Shown one piece after another: positions 22,286 to 32,467 of a DNA stretch of 64,000 nt (its first letter is position 1; the number at the start of each line of letters is the position of its first letter). A program made the position numbers and the translations under genes. The notes under the pieces were generated by a model. That model was not told where the DNA came from. It saw only the letters and a list, made by a program, of their open reading frames with translations, and ran no database searches. Source of the stretch: Chloranthus sessilifolius (lineage: Eukaryota > Streptophyta > Magnoliopsida > Chloranthales > Chloranthaceae). The DNA lies in contig CM037596.1 of assembly GCA_021018995.1 (NCBI GenBank), positions 7,391,501 through 7,455,500 on the forward strand. Direction: 5' to 3'.

Positions 22286-24355
22286 GAGCTTTGCTTATAA
22301 CACTGAACTAACTTGCTCGGCTAAGAAAGCTTTTTTCAGAATATTTGTCTTTCTTTTAATTGTGACCAATTCCTTCAAAAACTTAGCATAAGCAGGCACT
22401 TGACAGATGGCATCCAGAAAGGGAATATTAATTTTTAATTGCTTGAAATTTTTATTTATTCCTTCCTCATCGTGATTTTTCAGTGGTGCCATCAATCTTT
22501 ATGGGTACGGTGCTTTAGGAACAAAACTTCTCTTCTGTTCACTCTTTTCTTTTGATGTTACTTTTGCTTGTACTTTATCATCAATTTCTTCTTTCTCTTC
22601 AGATTTCTTCTCTCCATCAGACTTTTCCTCCTCCTCTGGCAACACTACTCTGTTATCAACCTGCTTTCCAGATCTCAATGTTGTGATCGCCCGAATTTGT
22701 TGTTGATCATCCTCTTGTGCTGATATTTGTTCAACAACCATTTGGCCCCTTGGGTTAGGAACTGGTTGGCTAGGAAACGATCATTTTTCTCTTTCACAGA
22801 GAAAAGTGGCCAATTGCCCAATTTGGGTCTCTATTTTAGAGATTGAGGATGTGTGAGAATGAATGAGTTTCATCAGGTCCTCAGTAGAAGGAGTTTGTGT
22901 ATGAGGACGTTGGGCAGTATTTCCCTGTGGAATGTTAAATCCAGGTGGTGGAAATGTTGGCACAAAATTTTGCTGTGGTTGGTTTTGATAACCTCCCATT
23001 GGTTGTGCAAACTGAAAATTCTGATTCATTTGCCGTGGCTGCCCAACCTGATTCTGATTGTATTAAAATTGATTCGGGTTATTGAAATCTTGCTGCTGAA
23101 ATTGCCCTTGACCGTAGTTCTGCTGCGGTCCTTGGTTGAAAATTTGTTAGGGATAAAAGTTCGTCCCCTGCTTCCTGGGCTGTATTCTTTGATTCTCTTG
23201 TTTCCATGAGAAATTTGGATGGTTTCTCCAGCTATTTAGGTTATTCTCATTGAAAACGTTTCCTTGATTCCGTCCATAATTATTCACAACATTTAGCTGT
23301 TCAGATGTGTCTTCATGATAGTTCTGCATTGAAGGACAATCATCTGCCATATGCATTGGACTTGCACAAATTGAATATGGCTCAGGTTGTGTATTTACCA
23401 TATGCACATTCTTCTTTAATTTCAATTCCTCCTCTTGTTAAGTGAGGAAATCAATTTTAGCCATCAGATCTGGGGAATCCTTTACTACGTATAGTCCTCC
23501 TTTCTTGGTTGAACTCCCGGCTTGATCACGGGCTTTGACTGGTTGTTCCCGAGTCTTTGTGAAATCCCAGTGCTGAGAATCCTCAGCCAGCTTTTCTAGG
23601 AAAGCATAAGATTCAGTTTCCTTAAGACTCAGGAATCCTCCGCCATTCATTGACTCTACCAGATGTCTATTTGATTGACTCAGTCCATTGTAGAAACACT
23701 GAACCAGTCTCCACTTTGAGTATCCATGGTGTGGACATTTGAGTAAGAGATCCATGAATCTATCCCAAGCTTCATATAATCTCTCATCTTTCTCTTGCGT
23801 GAAATCCGTGATTTCACGTCTAAGGACATTCGTCTTCGCCATAAGGAAGAACTTTGACAGAAACTTTTTGACCATCTGATCCCAGGTGGTTATGGATCCC
23901 GATGGTAGAGAATTTAATCATGCTTTTGCTTTATCCTTTATAGAGAAAGGAAACAAGCGTAACCTAACAGATTCTTCGCTGAAGTTTTGGTAAACAGATG
24001 AGCAGACTTCGACAAAGTTTTTGACGTGCTGGTATGGATCTTCTCTCTCCATGCCATGAAAGACTGGAAGGATTTGAATGACATTTGTACGAATTTCAAA
24101 CCGGCCGCCAGGTGTGGCGGGGTATACAATGCATGATGGGGTATTTATAGTGATCGGAGAGAACAGTTCTCTCAATGTTGGTTCTTCCTCTTGTTCAAGT
24201 TGCCCATTCATGTTGTCAGTCATACTGACTTCAGTGGATGATTCACTTGAAAATTTTTGCCTTGATTTAGTGTCCTTATGATTTGACCGGCAAGCACGTT
24301 CGATCTCGAAATTTAAAGGCTCTAAAGTTCTTTCTTTAGAAGACCTAGTGTGCAT
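22286..24355 (-). pseudogene. Athila gag
   Basis: The most credible start is the ATG at 24355 (MHTRSSKERTLEPL), since the longer reading uses a TTG. The capsid-type retrotransposon gag domain lies at about 24060-23560 (HVKNFVEVCSSV, DRFMDLLLKCPHHG, VQCFYNGL). A degenerate zinc knuckle follows near 23360 (SICASPMHMADDC, with the first cysteine position a tyrosine), then a long asparagine/glutamine-rich stretch to about 22800 and an acidic lysine/glutamate-rich linker. In-frame stops at about 23917, 23437, 23145, 23061, 22779, 22498 and 22284 are each one transition from Trp, Gln or Arg codons. Confidence 0.9.
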
Positions 24356-24434
24356 GCAAATGACGCACAGAACGGAGGTTTCGGGCAAGAAAACCTCAAG
24401 AAAAATAAATTTTTTTTTTTTTTTTTTTTAAAGC

Positions 24435-24515
24435 TCGATTGACCGAGTGTGAATCTCGATCAATCGAGAGGGGGTCGATGAATCGACACTGGGGGTCGAT
24501 GCATCGACTGTCAGC
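24435..24515. repeat. Palindrome cluster in the Athila 5' leader
   Basis: Degenerate palindromes TCGATTGACCGA, TCGATCAATCGA, TCGATGAATCGA and a perfect TCGATGCATCGA lie between the primer site and gag. They match the type seen in LTRs and other spacers. Confidence 0.75.
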
Positions 24516-24616
24516 AAAAATTTATTTATTTATTTTTAATGCAGAAATACTATTTTAATCCCCGAAAATTCCTAAAATTTACTGTCTACCAAAAATTCAG
24601 ATTTTCTTAATTTAAT

Positions 24617-24634
24617 CCCCGGCAACGGCGCCAA
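24617..24634 (-). other. tRNA-Asp primer binding site
   Basis: On the minus strand this reads TGGCGCCGTTGCCGGGGA, complementary to the 3' end of plant tRNA-Asp. It lies six bases inside the 5' LTR end at 24641. Athila elements use this tRNA. It fixes the transcription strand and the LTR boundary. Confidence 0.93.
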
Positions 24635-24640
24635 AAACTT

Positions 24641-26370
24641 GATGTGATATTTTAATTGTGATGTTTTACTCGCAAGCGCACGAATCAGATTGTATATAGT
24701 GGGTGCGGAGTACGAGATTATTCCCACGAGGACTAATTTTAAAAGATTTAAAAAGATAAGACAGTAATTCAAGAAATCTACTAAGATTTAACAGTATTCT
24801 ACCAGTCTTATGATTTGATTTTGTGAGATGACAATTACTGACTATAAACTAAAATTCAATTGATAATTCGAAAGTAAAGATGAAGATACTAAATCCTCTC
24901 ATTTTTGGTCCGTTCTTCCCGTAATATAAATCTAAGGATTAAGCTATGAGATATGTCATTGAAAACAAACATCTTTTATGGAAGATAAATGGTCAAAAAC
25001 CTCGATAGGTTCCATGTTGCATCCCTGCAATCAGGACTTATATGATTTTCATATATAGATCTGGGATCAAGGGCATGGCTCGGCACACTTGATCTCAGGT
25101 TCAAATAAAAATTATCCTCAAAGTGGGTGAAAATTCCAACAAGAATACCACCATAAATCTGAAATCAAGGGCATGGCTCGGCACACTTGATTTCAGATTA
25201 TGGAGTAATTAAGATAAAATTACCATTACAGATCCAAGATCCAGGGCATAGCTCGGCACACTCGATCCCAGATCATAATCATAATTAGATCCACACGATG
25301 AAAGCAAAAAGACCATATAAAAATGATTGGGTAAAATTACCGTCACAGATCTGAGATTCCGGGCATGGCTCGGCACACGCGATCTCAGTTAGTGGCGGGA
25401 ATTTCATCCGTTTATGATAGCACAACAACCATAAAACAAGATCTCATATTTTAATCCTAAATTTATATTATTAGAAGTACATCCCTATGAATTTAGCCAC
25501 ACATATTGTAATTAAATGACATAAATAAATAAGGAAGAGAAAATAATATTAATTTAATTAATTAAAAATACCTCAAACTTCAACAAAAATTACTTTGATC
25601 CAAAAGTACGATGATCTTCAGAAACGAAATTAATGCAGGAATAAACTTGAACAAAAATAATAATAAACTGGAGAAATTAGTACTGAAAAATTAAAGGAAC
25701 AAAGCTCTCAAAAAGGAATAAAAAAACTCTCTAAAACTAATCCTATTTCCCTAAAAATTAAATTCTCTTTCGAAGTGTTTGAGTCGGCTTTAAATAGATG
25801 CACGTCGCGTAGGTTTCCCAGCCGCAATAGTGTCCCAGCCGCAAAAGTTTGGGTCGATTAATCGACTCAATAGGGTCGATGCATTGACCCTACAAAAGAG
25901 GCTAAAAGTCAGCTTTAAAGTGTCAGTTCCGTGTCTGATACTTCTTTTTCCTCGATTAATCGACCAAAAAGGTCGATGCATCGACTCCCAGAAATCCGTG
26001 AATTCCAACACACTTTTTGTATCAGACACTGCTTCGGTATTTCGGCCATAACTTTCTATCTCGAACTCGGATTGAGGTGATTCTTACGCCGTTGGAAAGC
26101 TGACGAAAAGATCTACAACTTTTGTGTTTGATAATGTCATAAGTCGGTCGTCGTGAAGGTTAAAATTGAGCCGCAAGTTGCACCAAGTTCTCGATGACCC
26201 AAAGTTGCAGTGTCTTGGCATTATTTTCAGAATTCTTGGGCTGTTTTCTATACTTGGCTTGTATTTACCTGAAACACTTCAAATCTAATAATTCTCATCA
26301 GATAGCCTTCATCGGATAGCTAAATGTAGGTATTTAGGGGTGAAATATCATCATATTTCACTATCCATCA
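24641..26370 (-). repeat. Athila 5' LTR
   Basis: It pairs with 11851-13617. Minus-strand tips are TGATGGATAG and ATATCACATCA. It carries the palindrome pairs at 25853-25892 and 25950-25988. Compared with the 3' LTR it lacks 27 bp near 25483 between two CATCCCT repeats and shows scattered substitutions, so the insertion is not very recent. Confidence 0.93.
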
Positions 26371-26510
26371 GTGGTTGTAGGGTTGAATCCTATGACGTGC
26401 CTTATCGAGTGTAATGTGGCAACCAATCCTAGGATCGGGTTCTAATGCAGTTTTCCCAATGTCGATTAGGTACCATTTACACAAAAATAATTCAAAAAGA
26501 GTGTTTTCCC
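26371..26510. mobile_element. Right part of the MITE interrupted by Athila
   Basis: GTGGTTGTAGGGTTGAATCC resumes the sequence broken off at 11850 after the 5-bp target duplication. It is part of the same TA-flanked MITE family as 8807-8880. Confidence 0.5.
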
Positions 26511-26524
26511 ATTTGTTTATAAGC

Positions 26525-26850
26525 CACGATTGTTTCTTCTCAACCCAGATTTTACATGCTTAAATTGTTGACTGCCTGAATCAGACGATAGACATTGTTT
26601 TTCATCCCAATTTTCCATACAAAGGACCTTGAGCTCATAGGACAGTCGAATTTTGATTCCAGATGAGACACTTCCCCAAAGGTGACACGAGCATGCAATA
26701 AACATGGTTCTCGGATCACTTTTTAGAACATGTACCAAGTTGAATCAAAACTGATCATCTGATGGTAAACCCATGATCTCAAGATCTAATGTGTAGAGGA
26801 TTGGAGCAAAAAACATTCTCAATCATCTCATTCAAAGAAGTCGATGACGG
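26525..26850. mobile_element. Foldback MITE, family F, copy 1
   Basis: Two inverted arms of about 130 bp flank a centre near 26700. The left arm has GAATCAGACGATAGACATTG, the right arm ends with TCTCAATCATCTCATTCAAA, its approximate reverse complement. At least ten copies or part copies of this family occur in the window. It has no coding capacity. Confidence 0.65.
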
Positions 26851-26886
26851 ACCTATGGCGAGTAACGAGTTATAGATATTTTTGCT

Positions 26887-27110
26887 GCATTTGGGTTAGC
26901 TCTTTCATGGTAAAGAGCAGCTCTTTGGCTCCAACAGAGAACTGCTTTCATGTTTGGTAGCACAACTCCTCCGCCATTTGCTCTGGCAAGGAATTCTTTT
27001 AAGTGATAAAATTGCTCTCTCTCTCTACTCTTTGTCAAAGTAGATTTTCTCGGTTCTAACCGAGAGCAGGCAGAGAGCTGCTTCTGTTCTTATAAGCTAA
27101 CCCCAATACA
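26887..27110. mobile_element. Short MITE with terminal inverted repeats
   Basis: The left end GGGTTAGCTCTTTCATGGTA...GAGCAGCTCT is matched in reverse by the right end AGAGCTGCTTCTGTTCTTATAAGCTAACCCC. The interior has a CT run. No clear TSD is visible. Confidence 0.5.
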
Positions 27111-27179
27111 ACCTTTGAGCACTAAATATGTGAACATCAAAATTGTAATTTCACAGATTTATATATATTTGTAAATGGG

Positions 27180-27375
27180 GGATGGTCATATCCAACCAAG
27201 TTGAATCAGATTTTGAGTTCAACCACATTTGTAGCCCTTGGATATGGGAGAATCTTGATTTTCATGATTTTCATTTTTTATAATATGACGTGCAATCAAG
27301 ATTCTCTTATATCAAAGGATTGCAGATGTGGTTGAACTCTAAATCCGGTTCAACCTGGTTGGACCTGACCATTGC
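27180..27375. mobile_element. Foldback MITE, about 195 bp
   Basis: The first 85 bases (GGTCATATCCAACCAAGTTG...GAGTTCAACCACAT...GAATCTTGATT) return in reverse complement in the last 85 (AATCAAGATTCTC...ATGTGGTTGAACTCTAAAT...GGTTGGACCTGACC). A related, more decayed piece is at 60110-60330. Confidence 0.65.
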
Positions 27376-27809
27376 TCACTCAAAAATAATTGTGTACTTC
27401 CCCTGCACTTTATCGTTTTGGTTGAAGGAGATTGACTCATGCAATGCAAGTCGTGTTCCGGCCTGATCTCTAATACAAACTCCTAATTTGAAACGTTGCA
27501 AATATGATGACAGTACATTTAGCTTCTTGAAAGGAGCATGTCAAATCAATGGTTGCAAAACCTACTTGTCACGGATTTCAAGGTCCTTGTACTGTGTGCA
27601 ACACAATTTTTGACTGGACTCAATGGCTCAAACAAGCTTCTTAACCTTAGAACCCTAATGATGCCTATGAAGAAAGGGAAATCTAGCTAAACCTGCGTTT
27701 TGCAACGGCCACACCCGCCAAGAGCGCGGGTTACCCTTTTTTGCGCCCCATAGCTCTCAACATCATTACCAAACGTGCTCTACGACCCATCTATGCGTGA
27801 GAGCGGCCA
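27376..27809. other. Non-coding, no feature recognised
   Basis: The stretch has no reading frame, repeat or RNA gene that I can support. Confidence 0.5.
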
Positions 27810-28187
27810 TGTGATAGTCTCGACAATATTGTGGCATGTGGGTCTAAGTCGTCACAAAATAATATTATAATCCATGACAGTTCTTCTATAAGGTAGGGGA
27901 TTGTGATAGTCCTATATTGGGCACGGAAAAGTCTCGTCGTTGGGCTATATGTGATTATGGACGCTACATGTGAATGCGCTCTGTGTCGGGACTTACACCT
28001 ATGACAGGAACAAAGTCGGGGAGGAGACTTAAGCTTAGAACCGGACAATATCTTCCGCTATGCGGTCTGATACACGAATGATGTGTGTTGAGTGGGGACT
28101 GAAGCCCATGCCAAAAATAAAATCGTGGCGGGAATCTAAGTCCATAATCGGACAATATTGTGACATGTGGGTTTGGGCCATCACAGG
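27810..28187. mobile_element. TRIM-like LTR element or LTR pair
   Basis: A 35-bp block occurs twice as a direct repeat: ACAATATTGTGGCATGTGGG at 27820 and ACAATATTGTGACATGTGGG at 28152, both ending in TCACA. The part starting TGTGATAGTCC at 27902 and ending CATCACA at 28187 resembles the LTR style of small plant TRIM retrotransposons. There is no coding capacity. Confidence 0.4.
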
Positions 28188-28230
28188 CTAGGAGCAGATG
28201 GGCAAGTGTTGCCAAACTCAGTTTAAGTAA

Positions 28231-29429
28231 AGAGTACCTTTATTTCTACCCACAAAATCTTTGAGTTCACCCACTTATAGGAGTGTACAACTTTAAAAAA
28301 TCAAATCCTTAAGTTCACTAACTTATTCGGGTGAATTATTTGTAAATGATTCACTCACGTAAATTCTTTCGGCACACTCACATTTTCTTTCCCGCTCGAC
28401 GACGGCGATGTCGGTCACGACGATGCCGATGCTTACACCAGCAATGTTGAGGAAGAAGAAGCTTACAAACCTCTTGAAACCCTAAGAAGAAGAATCCATG
28501 AACTTTTGAAACCATAAGTAGAAGAAGCCATGAAACCTTTTTGAAACTCTAAGAAGAAGTCATGCAACTTTCTTAAAACCCTTAGAAAAAAGAACAAAGA
28601 GAGAAGAAGAGAAAGAAAACTTCAAAACTCATGTACTCTTGAATAATCTCTAAAAAAATGAGGAAGGTAAGAAGAAGAAAAAAAAAAAAAAAAAAAGATG
28701 TCCTTGTGATTGTGTGTGTGACAGTGGGTACTTAATGTCAATAGTTTTAAACTGATGGTAGATACCCGCTGCCAGTCTTTTAAATCTAACAATGGGTATC
28801 CATCGTCAATGGGTACTCATCGTAGTTTAAAGCTGACGGTGGGTACTCACTGTTAGAATTAAATAACTAACAGTCGGTACCTACCGTCAGTTTTAAACCA
28901 CTGACAATGGGTACCCACCGTCACACATACAAACAATTTTTTTTAGTTTTTCTTTTTTTTCTTCTTCTTACGTTTCTCATTTTCTTTAGGGTTTTCAATG
29001 GATTTTTATAAGTTTAAAGAGGGAGGAAAAAATGAAGAAATGAGTTTTTTCTCCTTTCACAAGGATGTATGACGGAGTGGAATGGAGGATTCACCGAAAT
29101 AAAACGAGAAGAAGCGGGTTTCAAGAGGATTTTATGGGGATGGACGACTCACTTATCTAAAGAACTTACCGGAACTTATGGAGAAGAAGTTGACTCCAAG
29201 GGGGTTTCATGAGAGTGTACGACTCATTGGAACGGAAGACTCGCCGAAATGATGAAGGAAGAGAAAGAAGATAAAAAATAACACCCAAATAAGTGGGTGA
29301 ACTTCAAGATTCACTAATCATCCAACAAAATCTTCAAGGGCACCCACAAATTATCTCTTTTTCCCTTGACATGTGTTGTGTCTAGGGTGGTGAACTCAAA
29401 AATTCAGTGGGTGAAAATAAAGTTACTCT
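28231..29429. mobile_element. Mutator-type foldback element with perfect 9-bp TSD
   Basis: The flanks TTTAAGTAA (28222-28230 and 29430-29438) are identical 9-mers, the length typical of Mutator-like elements. Terminal inverted repeats of over 40 bp read AGAGTACCTTTATTTCTACC at the left and AGAGTAACTTTATTTTCACC (reverse) at the right. Inner arms with AAGAAGAAG purine runs are also inverted around a central palindrome array (28719-28923). There is no transposase, so movement would need one in trans. A GC-rich piece at 28395-28450 could be captured host DNA but is not identified. Confidence 0.8.
28719..28923. repeat. Array of 22-bp palindromes spaced 34 bp
   Basis: Units start at 28719, 28753, 28787, 28834, 28868 and 28902, with one shortened unit near 28807. 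Each is a 22-bp near-perfect palindrome with left half TGACGGTGGGT and right half ACCCACCGTCA, and units are separated by a 12-bp AT-rich spacer such as ATAGTTTTAAAC. The array is at the centre of the foldback at 28231-29429. Confidence 0.85.
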
Positions 29430-29438
29430 TTTAAGTAA

Positions 29439-30465
29439 ATTGTGGCGTCCTCAACCGAACAACCAATTGATTTTATAGTAGGACGGTTTGGTGATCAAAC
29501 CCATTGCCGCACTCGCAACAACTATACATTTCATCTCTGCTTTTCAGTAATTCATTGGTTTCTTAATCATTTTAGGTACGTGTTTGATTCAACGTTCTAT
29601 TTTCTACTCATTTCTCTACCCTCCACCATAATATGATTATCCTATATGGTAAATAAAAGCCAGTAATATCTAAGTTTGTCAAAGATTACACCTACCATTC
29701 ATAATTATTGCTTAATTATTGTATTGTATTAGGTCATGCACAGAGTATGGTGTTCGGGCATATTTGCACCGTCCACGTCAGATAAGTCGGGAGGGATCTA
29801 ACAATATATGTGTAAATTGATCGGCCGATCCTGACCAATAATTTATGACATGATCCAATGTAAAGACTATACAATGTAGAATCTTAGTTTCAATCATATG
29901 CATCGAGACGAGAGAATACCGTATCAAACGAATTGAAGACAAACTTGTTACAAGTGATACTGGTCAACATGATCAAACGTTGTTGTATAATACTGATACA
30001 AAGATATCCGTGAAAAGCCTCATCCATGCCTGAAACATGATCCAACATCGTTGCAACTTGCAACAACCTTTTTTACCATGGTCACCGTTGGATACACATC
30101 ATTGTCTATACAAAAGATTTATTCCCATGTTATCAGTAATATGGATTACCATGCCGCCAATTTCTTGAGAGCAATATATACAAGCTCATCATTGAGGTGA
30201 CCCCATACCTAGAGAAGATACCAACTAGCCTTGCTACCAATTCGAGCTTATTCTTTCATACTAAGTCTCCTTAGAGTCCACCTCTATTTAAAAAATGGAG
30301 TAAATGCCTATTTGCCCTAGGCTCAATGAGAGTTGAAGAATGTTGATTTATTCAGCCTCAAAATCTGTGAAAGCAAGATTTTCATAGCATTCTGTGACCA
30401 AGAGGCGTCTACACCACTTTTTAAACGAAGCAAGACTCTAACTCTACAACATGCTCATATTAAAT
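29439..30465. other. Non-coding, no gene recognised
   Basis: Only short chance frames are present. A minus-strand stretch around 30150-30250 gives a short open reading (ARLVGIFSRYGVTSMMSL) that I cannot assign. No repeat ends were found. Confidence 0.45.
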
Positions 30466-30469
30466 GCTG

Positions 30470-30890
30470 GGTATCTTTATTTGCAATAAGAGATTCTTCC
30501 TTCTCAACTCGGATTTTCACGTGATAAATTGTTGATTGTTTTGAATCAAGCGATGGAGACCATTTTTCGTCCCAATCTCCCACACAATAGACCTTGATAT
30601 TATGATCCTACCATTAGACAGTCAGATATTGGTTTCACATGGCACACATGTAAATAAAAGATGTATTATAACGTTTGATAATATGCTTACGAGCACATTC
30701 ACTTTTTGGGATGTATGCCATATGAAATGAATATCTGACTATTCAATGGTAAGCCAATAATATGAACTTCTATTATTTGCGAGATTAGAATGAAAACGAT
30801 CTCATTACTTTGATTCGAAGTAGTAAATGATTTAGCACGTGCAAACCCAAGTTGAGAAGGACAATTCTTGTGATGCAAAAATGTATAAAT
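30470..30890. mobile_element. Foldback MITE, family F, copy 2 (best preserved)
   Basis: Outer inverted repeats of about 45 bp are visible: TTCCTTCTCAACTCGGATTT with CACGTG at the left, and CACGTGCAAACCCAAGTTGA followed by GAAGGACAATTCTTG at the right. Inner arms match family F (GTTTGAATCAAGCGATGGAG; CATGGCACACATG). The ORF at 30333-30524 is chance. Confidence 0.65.
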
Positions 30891-31239
30891 TATGAGAGAG
30901 GTCTTATAGCTATTCTATAATAATCTTTCTTGTGAGGCATGGGTGTCGGGTGAGACCCACTTTAATATAATATTGTGATTGAATTTCTTCCCATGTCTTA
31001 TAAGCTTCTATATTTTGTATCCAAGCGACTTTTACTCCATACCTAAGCAATGTGCTCCTTATTATTATATTAATTTATGACTAAATGCGCCGGCCCAATT
31101 AATTGGTGGGCCTGAAACACAAGGTCAATACGGATAAGAGCCTGAGTCAGGCAATGTTTATAAAACTAAACAATGACCTTGGTCGGGTCCAAACTTGCTG
31201 GACTACGGTCCAACTGGTTGGTTGGCAGATCGCCAAAAA

Positions 31240-31560
31240 AGGGTTCCATTATTTGCTACTATATATTGTTTCTTCGAGTTGGAGGATGGATAGTACTTTT
31301 CCCAATCCTCCCCAGAATGGATTTTGAGATCACGGGCTTACCAGCATAAGATTTTGTTCACATGACACATATCTTTACTTTTGGGATGTGTGCCACATGG
31401 AATAATCATTTGATTGTTTAATGGTAGGATCATGCTGTCAAGATATATTGTGCAGAAGATTGAGATAAAAAATGATCTCCATCAAAAGCGATCAACAACG
31501 GTATTTGCACATGCAAACTCTTATTATTAAAAAAGAATCTTTGGTTGCAAATAAATGCTA
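31240..31560. mobile_element. Foldback MITE, family F, copy 3
   Basis: It carries the family markers CACATGACACATATC, TTTTGGGATGTGTGCCACAT and AAAAATGATCTCCATCAAAA, arranged as inverted arms, and an outer end with GTTTCTTCGAGTTGG matched in reverse near 31540. Confidence 0.55.
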
Positions 31561-32108
31561 AAAGGTTAAGAAATAATGATGACATCTAGCCACTAGTGGA
31601 ATTTATAAACACTGGGCTGATGCAATCAAGGGCATGACAAAATTTTATGTTTAGGTCATGGATCAATTCAGAAAGCTTAAAAGGTGTTTCCACGTAGCAA
31701 AGATCTCCAAAATGCCAAATTTTCTTTTAGATTGTGCAAAAGATTGGTATGAAACATGACTTCTATCATATTAGAAAAAGCAATGGAAATATTTAAAAAT
31801 ATTAGCAAATAAATATATTTTTGACAAAAATAAGGAAAATATTGATATTTTTTTTTGTAAGAAAGTGCACTTAAAACGTAAGAATCGTAAAATTTTAAAA
31901 TTATGAGTAATTTTGAAGAAAATATTTTTAAACGTGTCTTAACGTTTCATAAAATAACGGGTTTTAAATGAGTTTTTTTTAATAAAATGGAGATTTTGGT
32001 AACTACCATCTTGATAACTATAGGTTCTATTGGAGTAGATGACTAGAGCCAAATCTTAATTTTATCAGTTGGTCCAATAAAAGCCCACAACTTTTTTCTA
32101 AATATCGT
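31561..32108. other. Non-coding, AT-rich, no gene recognised
   Basis: Only short chance frames are seen in this AT-rich stretch. Confidence 0.5.
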
Positions 32109-32258
32109 CACAAAAAAATAAAACTATTAGCGACAGTTTTTTTAACAAAAAATTGTTATTATTAGTGTTGTCGCTACCAAAAGCTGCCGCTATTAGTCTT
32201 GCCGTAACTAAAAAATGCCTTAATAGCAAGTGAAGCTGAAACCCCTTATTTTTCTAGT
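32109..32258. mobile_element. CACTA-like MITE, degenerate
   Basis: The right end reads CTTATTTTTCTAGTG, the reverse of a CACTA terminus, and the left end CACAAAAAAATAAAACTATT is a worn counterpart. Inside are subterminal repeats of the ATTAGCGACAGTTTTT type, shared with the clear CACTA MITE at 61158-61320. No convincing 3-bp TSD is left. Confidence 0.5.
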
Positions 32259-32439
32259 GTATATTTTGTAGCAGGAAGGTCCAGACTCAAAAAAAAAGAA
32301 AAAAAGAGGAAGGTCCAGACTCTGCGTGCAGGCCCAATTAGTAAAATAATGTGGGCATGGGCTCATTTATGGGTTAACCCTATTGGGCCCAAGCTCACTT
32401 AAGGCCAAAAGTTAATCTCATGGACAATGATCCCTTTCA

Positions 32440-32467
32440 AATCTCTCTCTCTCTCTCTATATAACTA
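32440..32467 (+). promoter_or_regulatory. TATA box of the PADRE gene, left half of MULE insertion site
   Basis: A CT-rich run leads into CTCTATATAACTA, directly followed by a MULE terminus at 32468. After the MULE the sequence resumes ATATAAACTAACTACC at 33502. Removing the MULE and one copy of the duplicated ATATAA(A)CTA gives CTCTATATAAACTAAC about 125 bp upstream of the ATG at 33634, a normal plant TATA position. Confidence 0.6.

Larger units (their letters stand above)
11851..26370 (-). mobile_element. Athila-type Ty3/Gypsy retrotransposon, complete structure, inactive
   Basis: The element is 14,520 bp, with LTRs at 24641-26370 (5') and 11851-13617 (3'), and TSD GTGGT at 11846-11850 and 26371-26375. 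LTR tips are TGATG and CATCA or close to it. The tRNA-Asp primer site next to the 5' LTR, the DLGAS protease, FMDD reverse transcriptase, absence of a chromodomain and long ORF region after integrase are together typical of Athila. Gene order on the minus strand is gag, PR, RT, RNase H, INT, ORF3, small ORF. About fifteen in-frame stops and at least two frameshifts inactivate it. Non-coding segments carry clusters of 14-bp palindromes. Confidence 0.95.
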
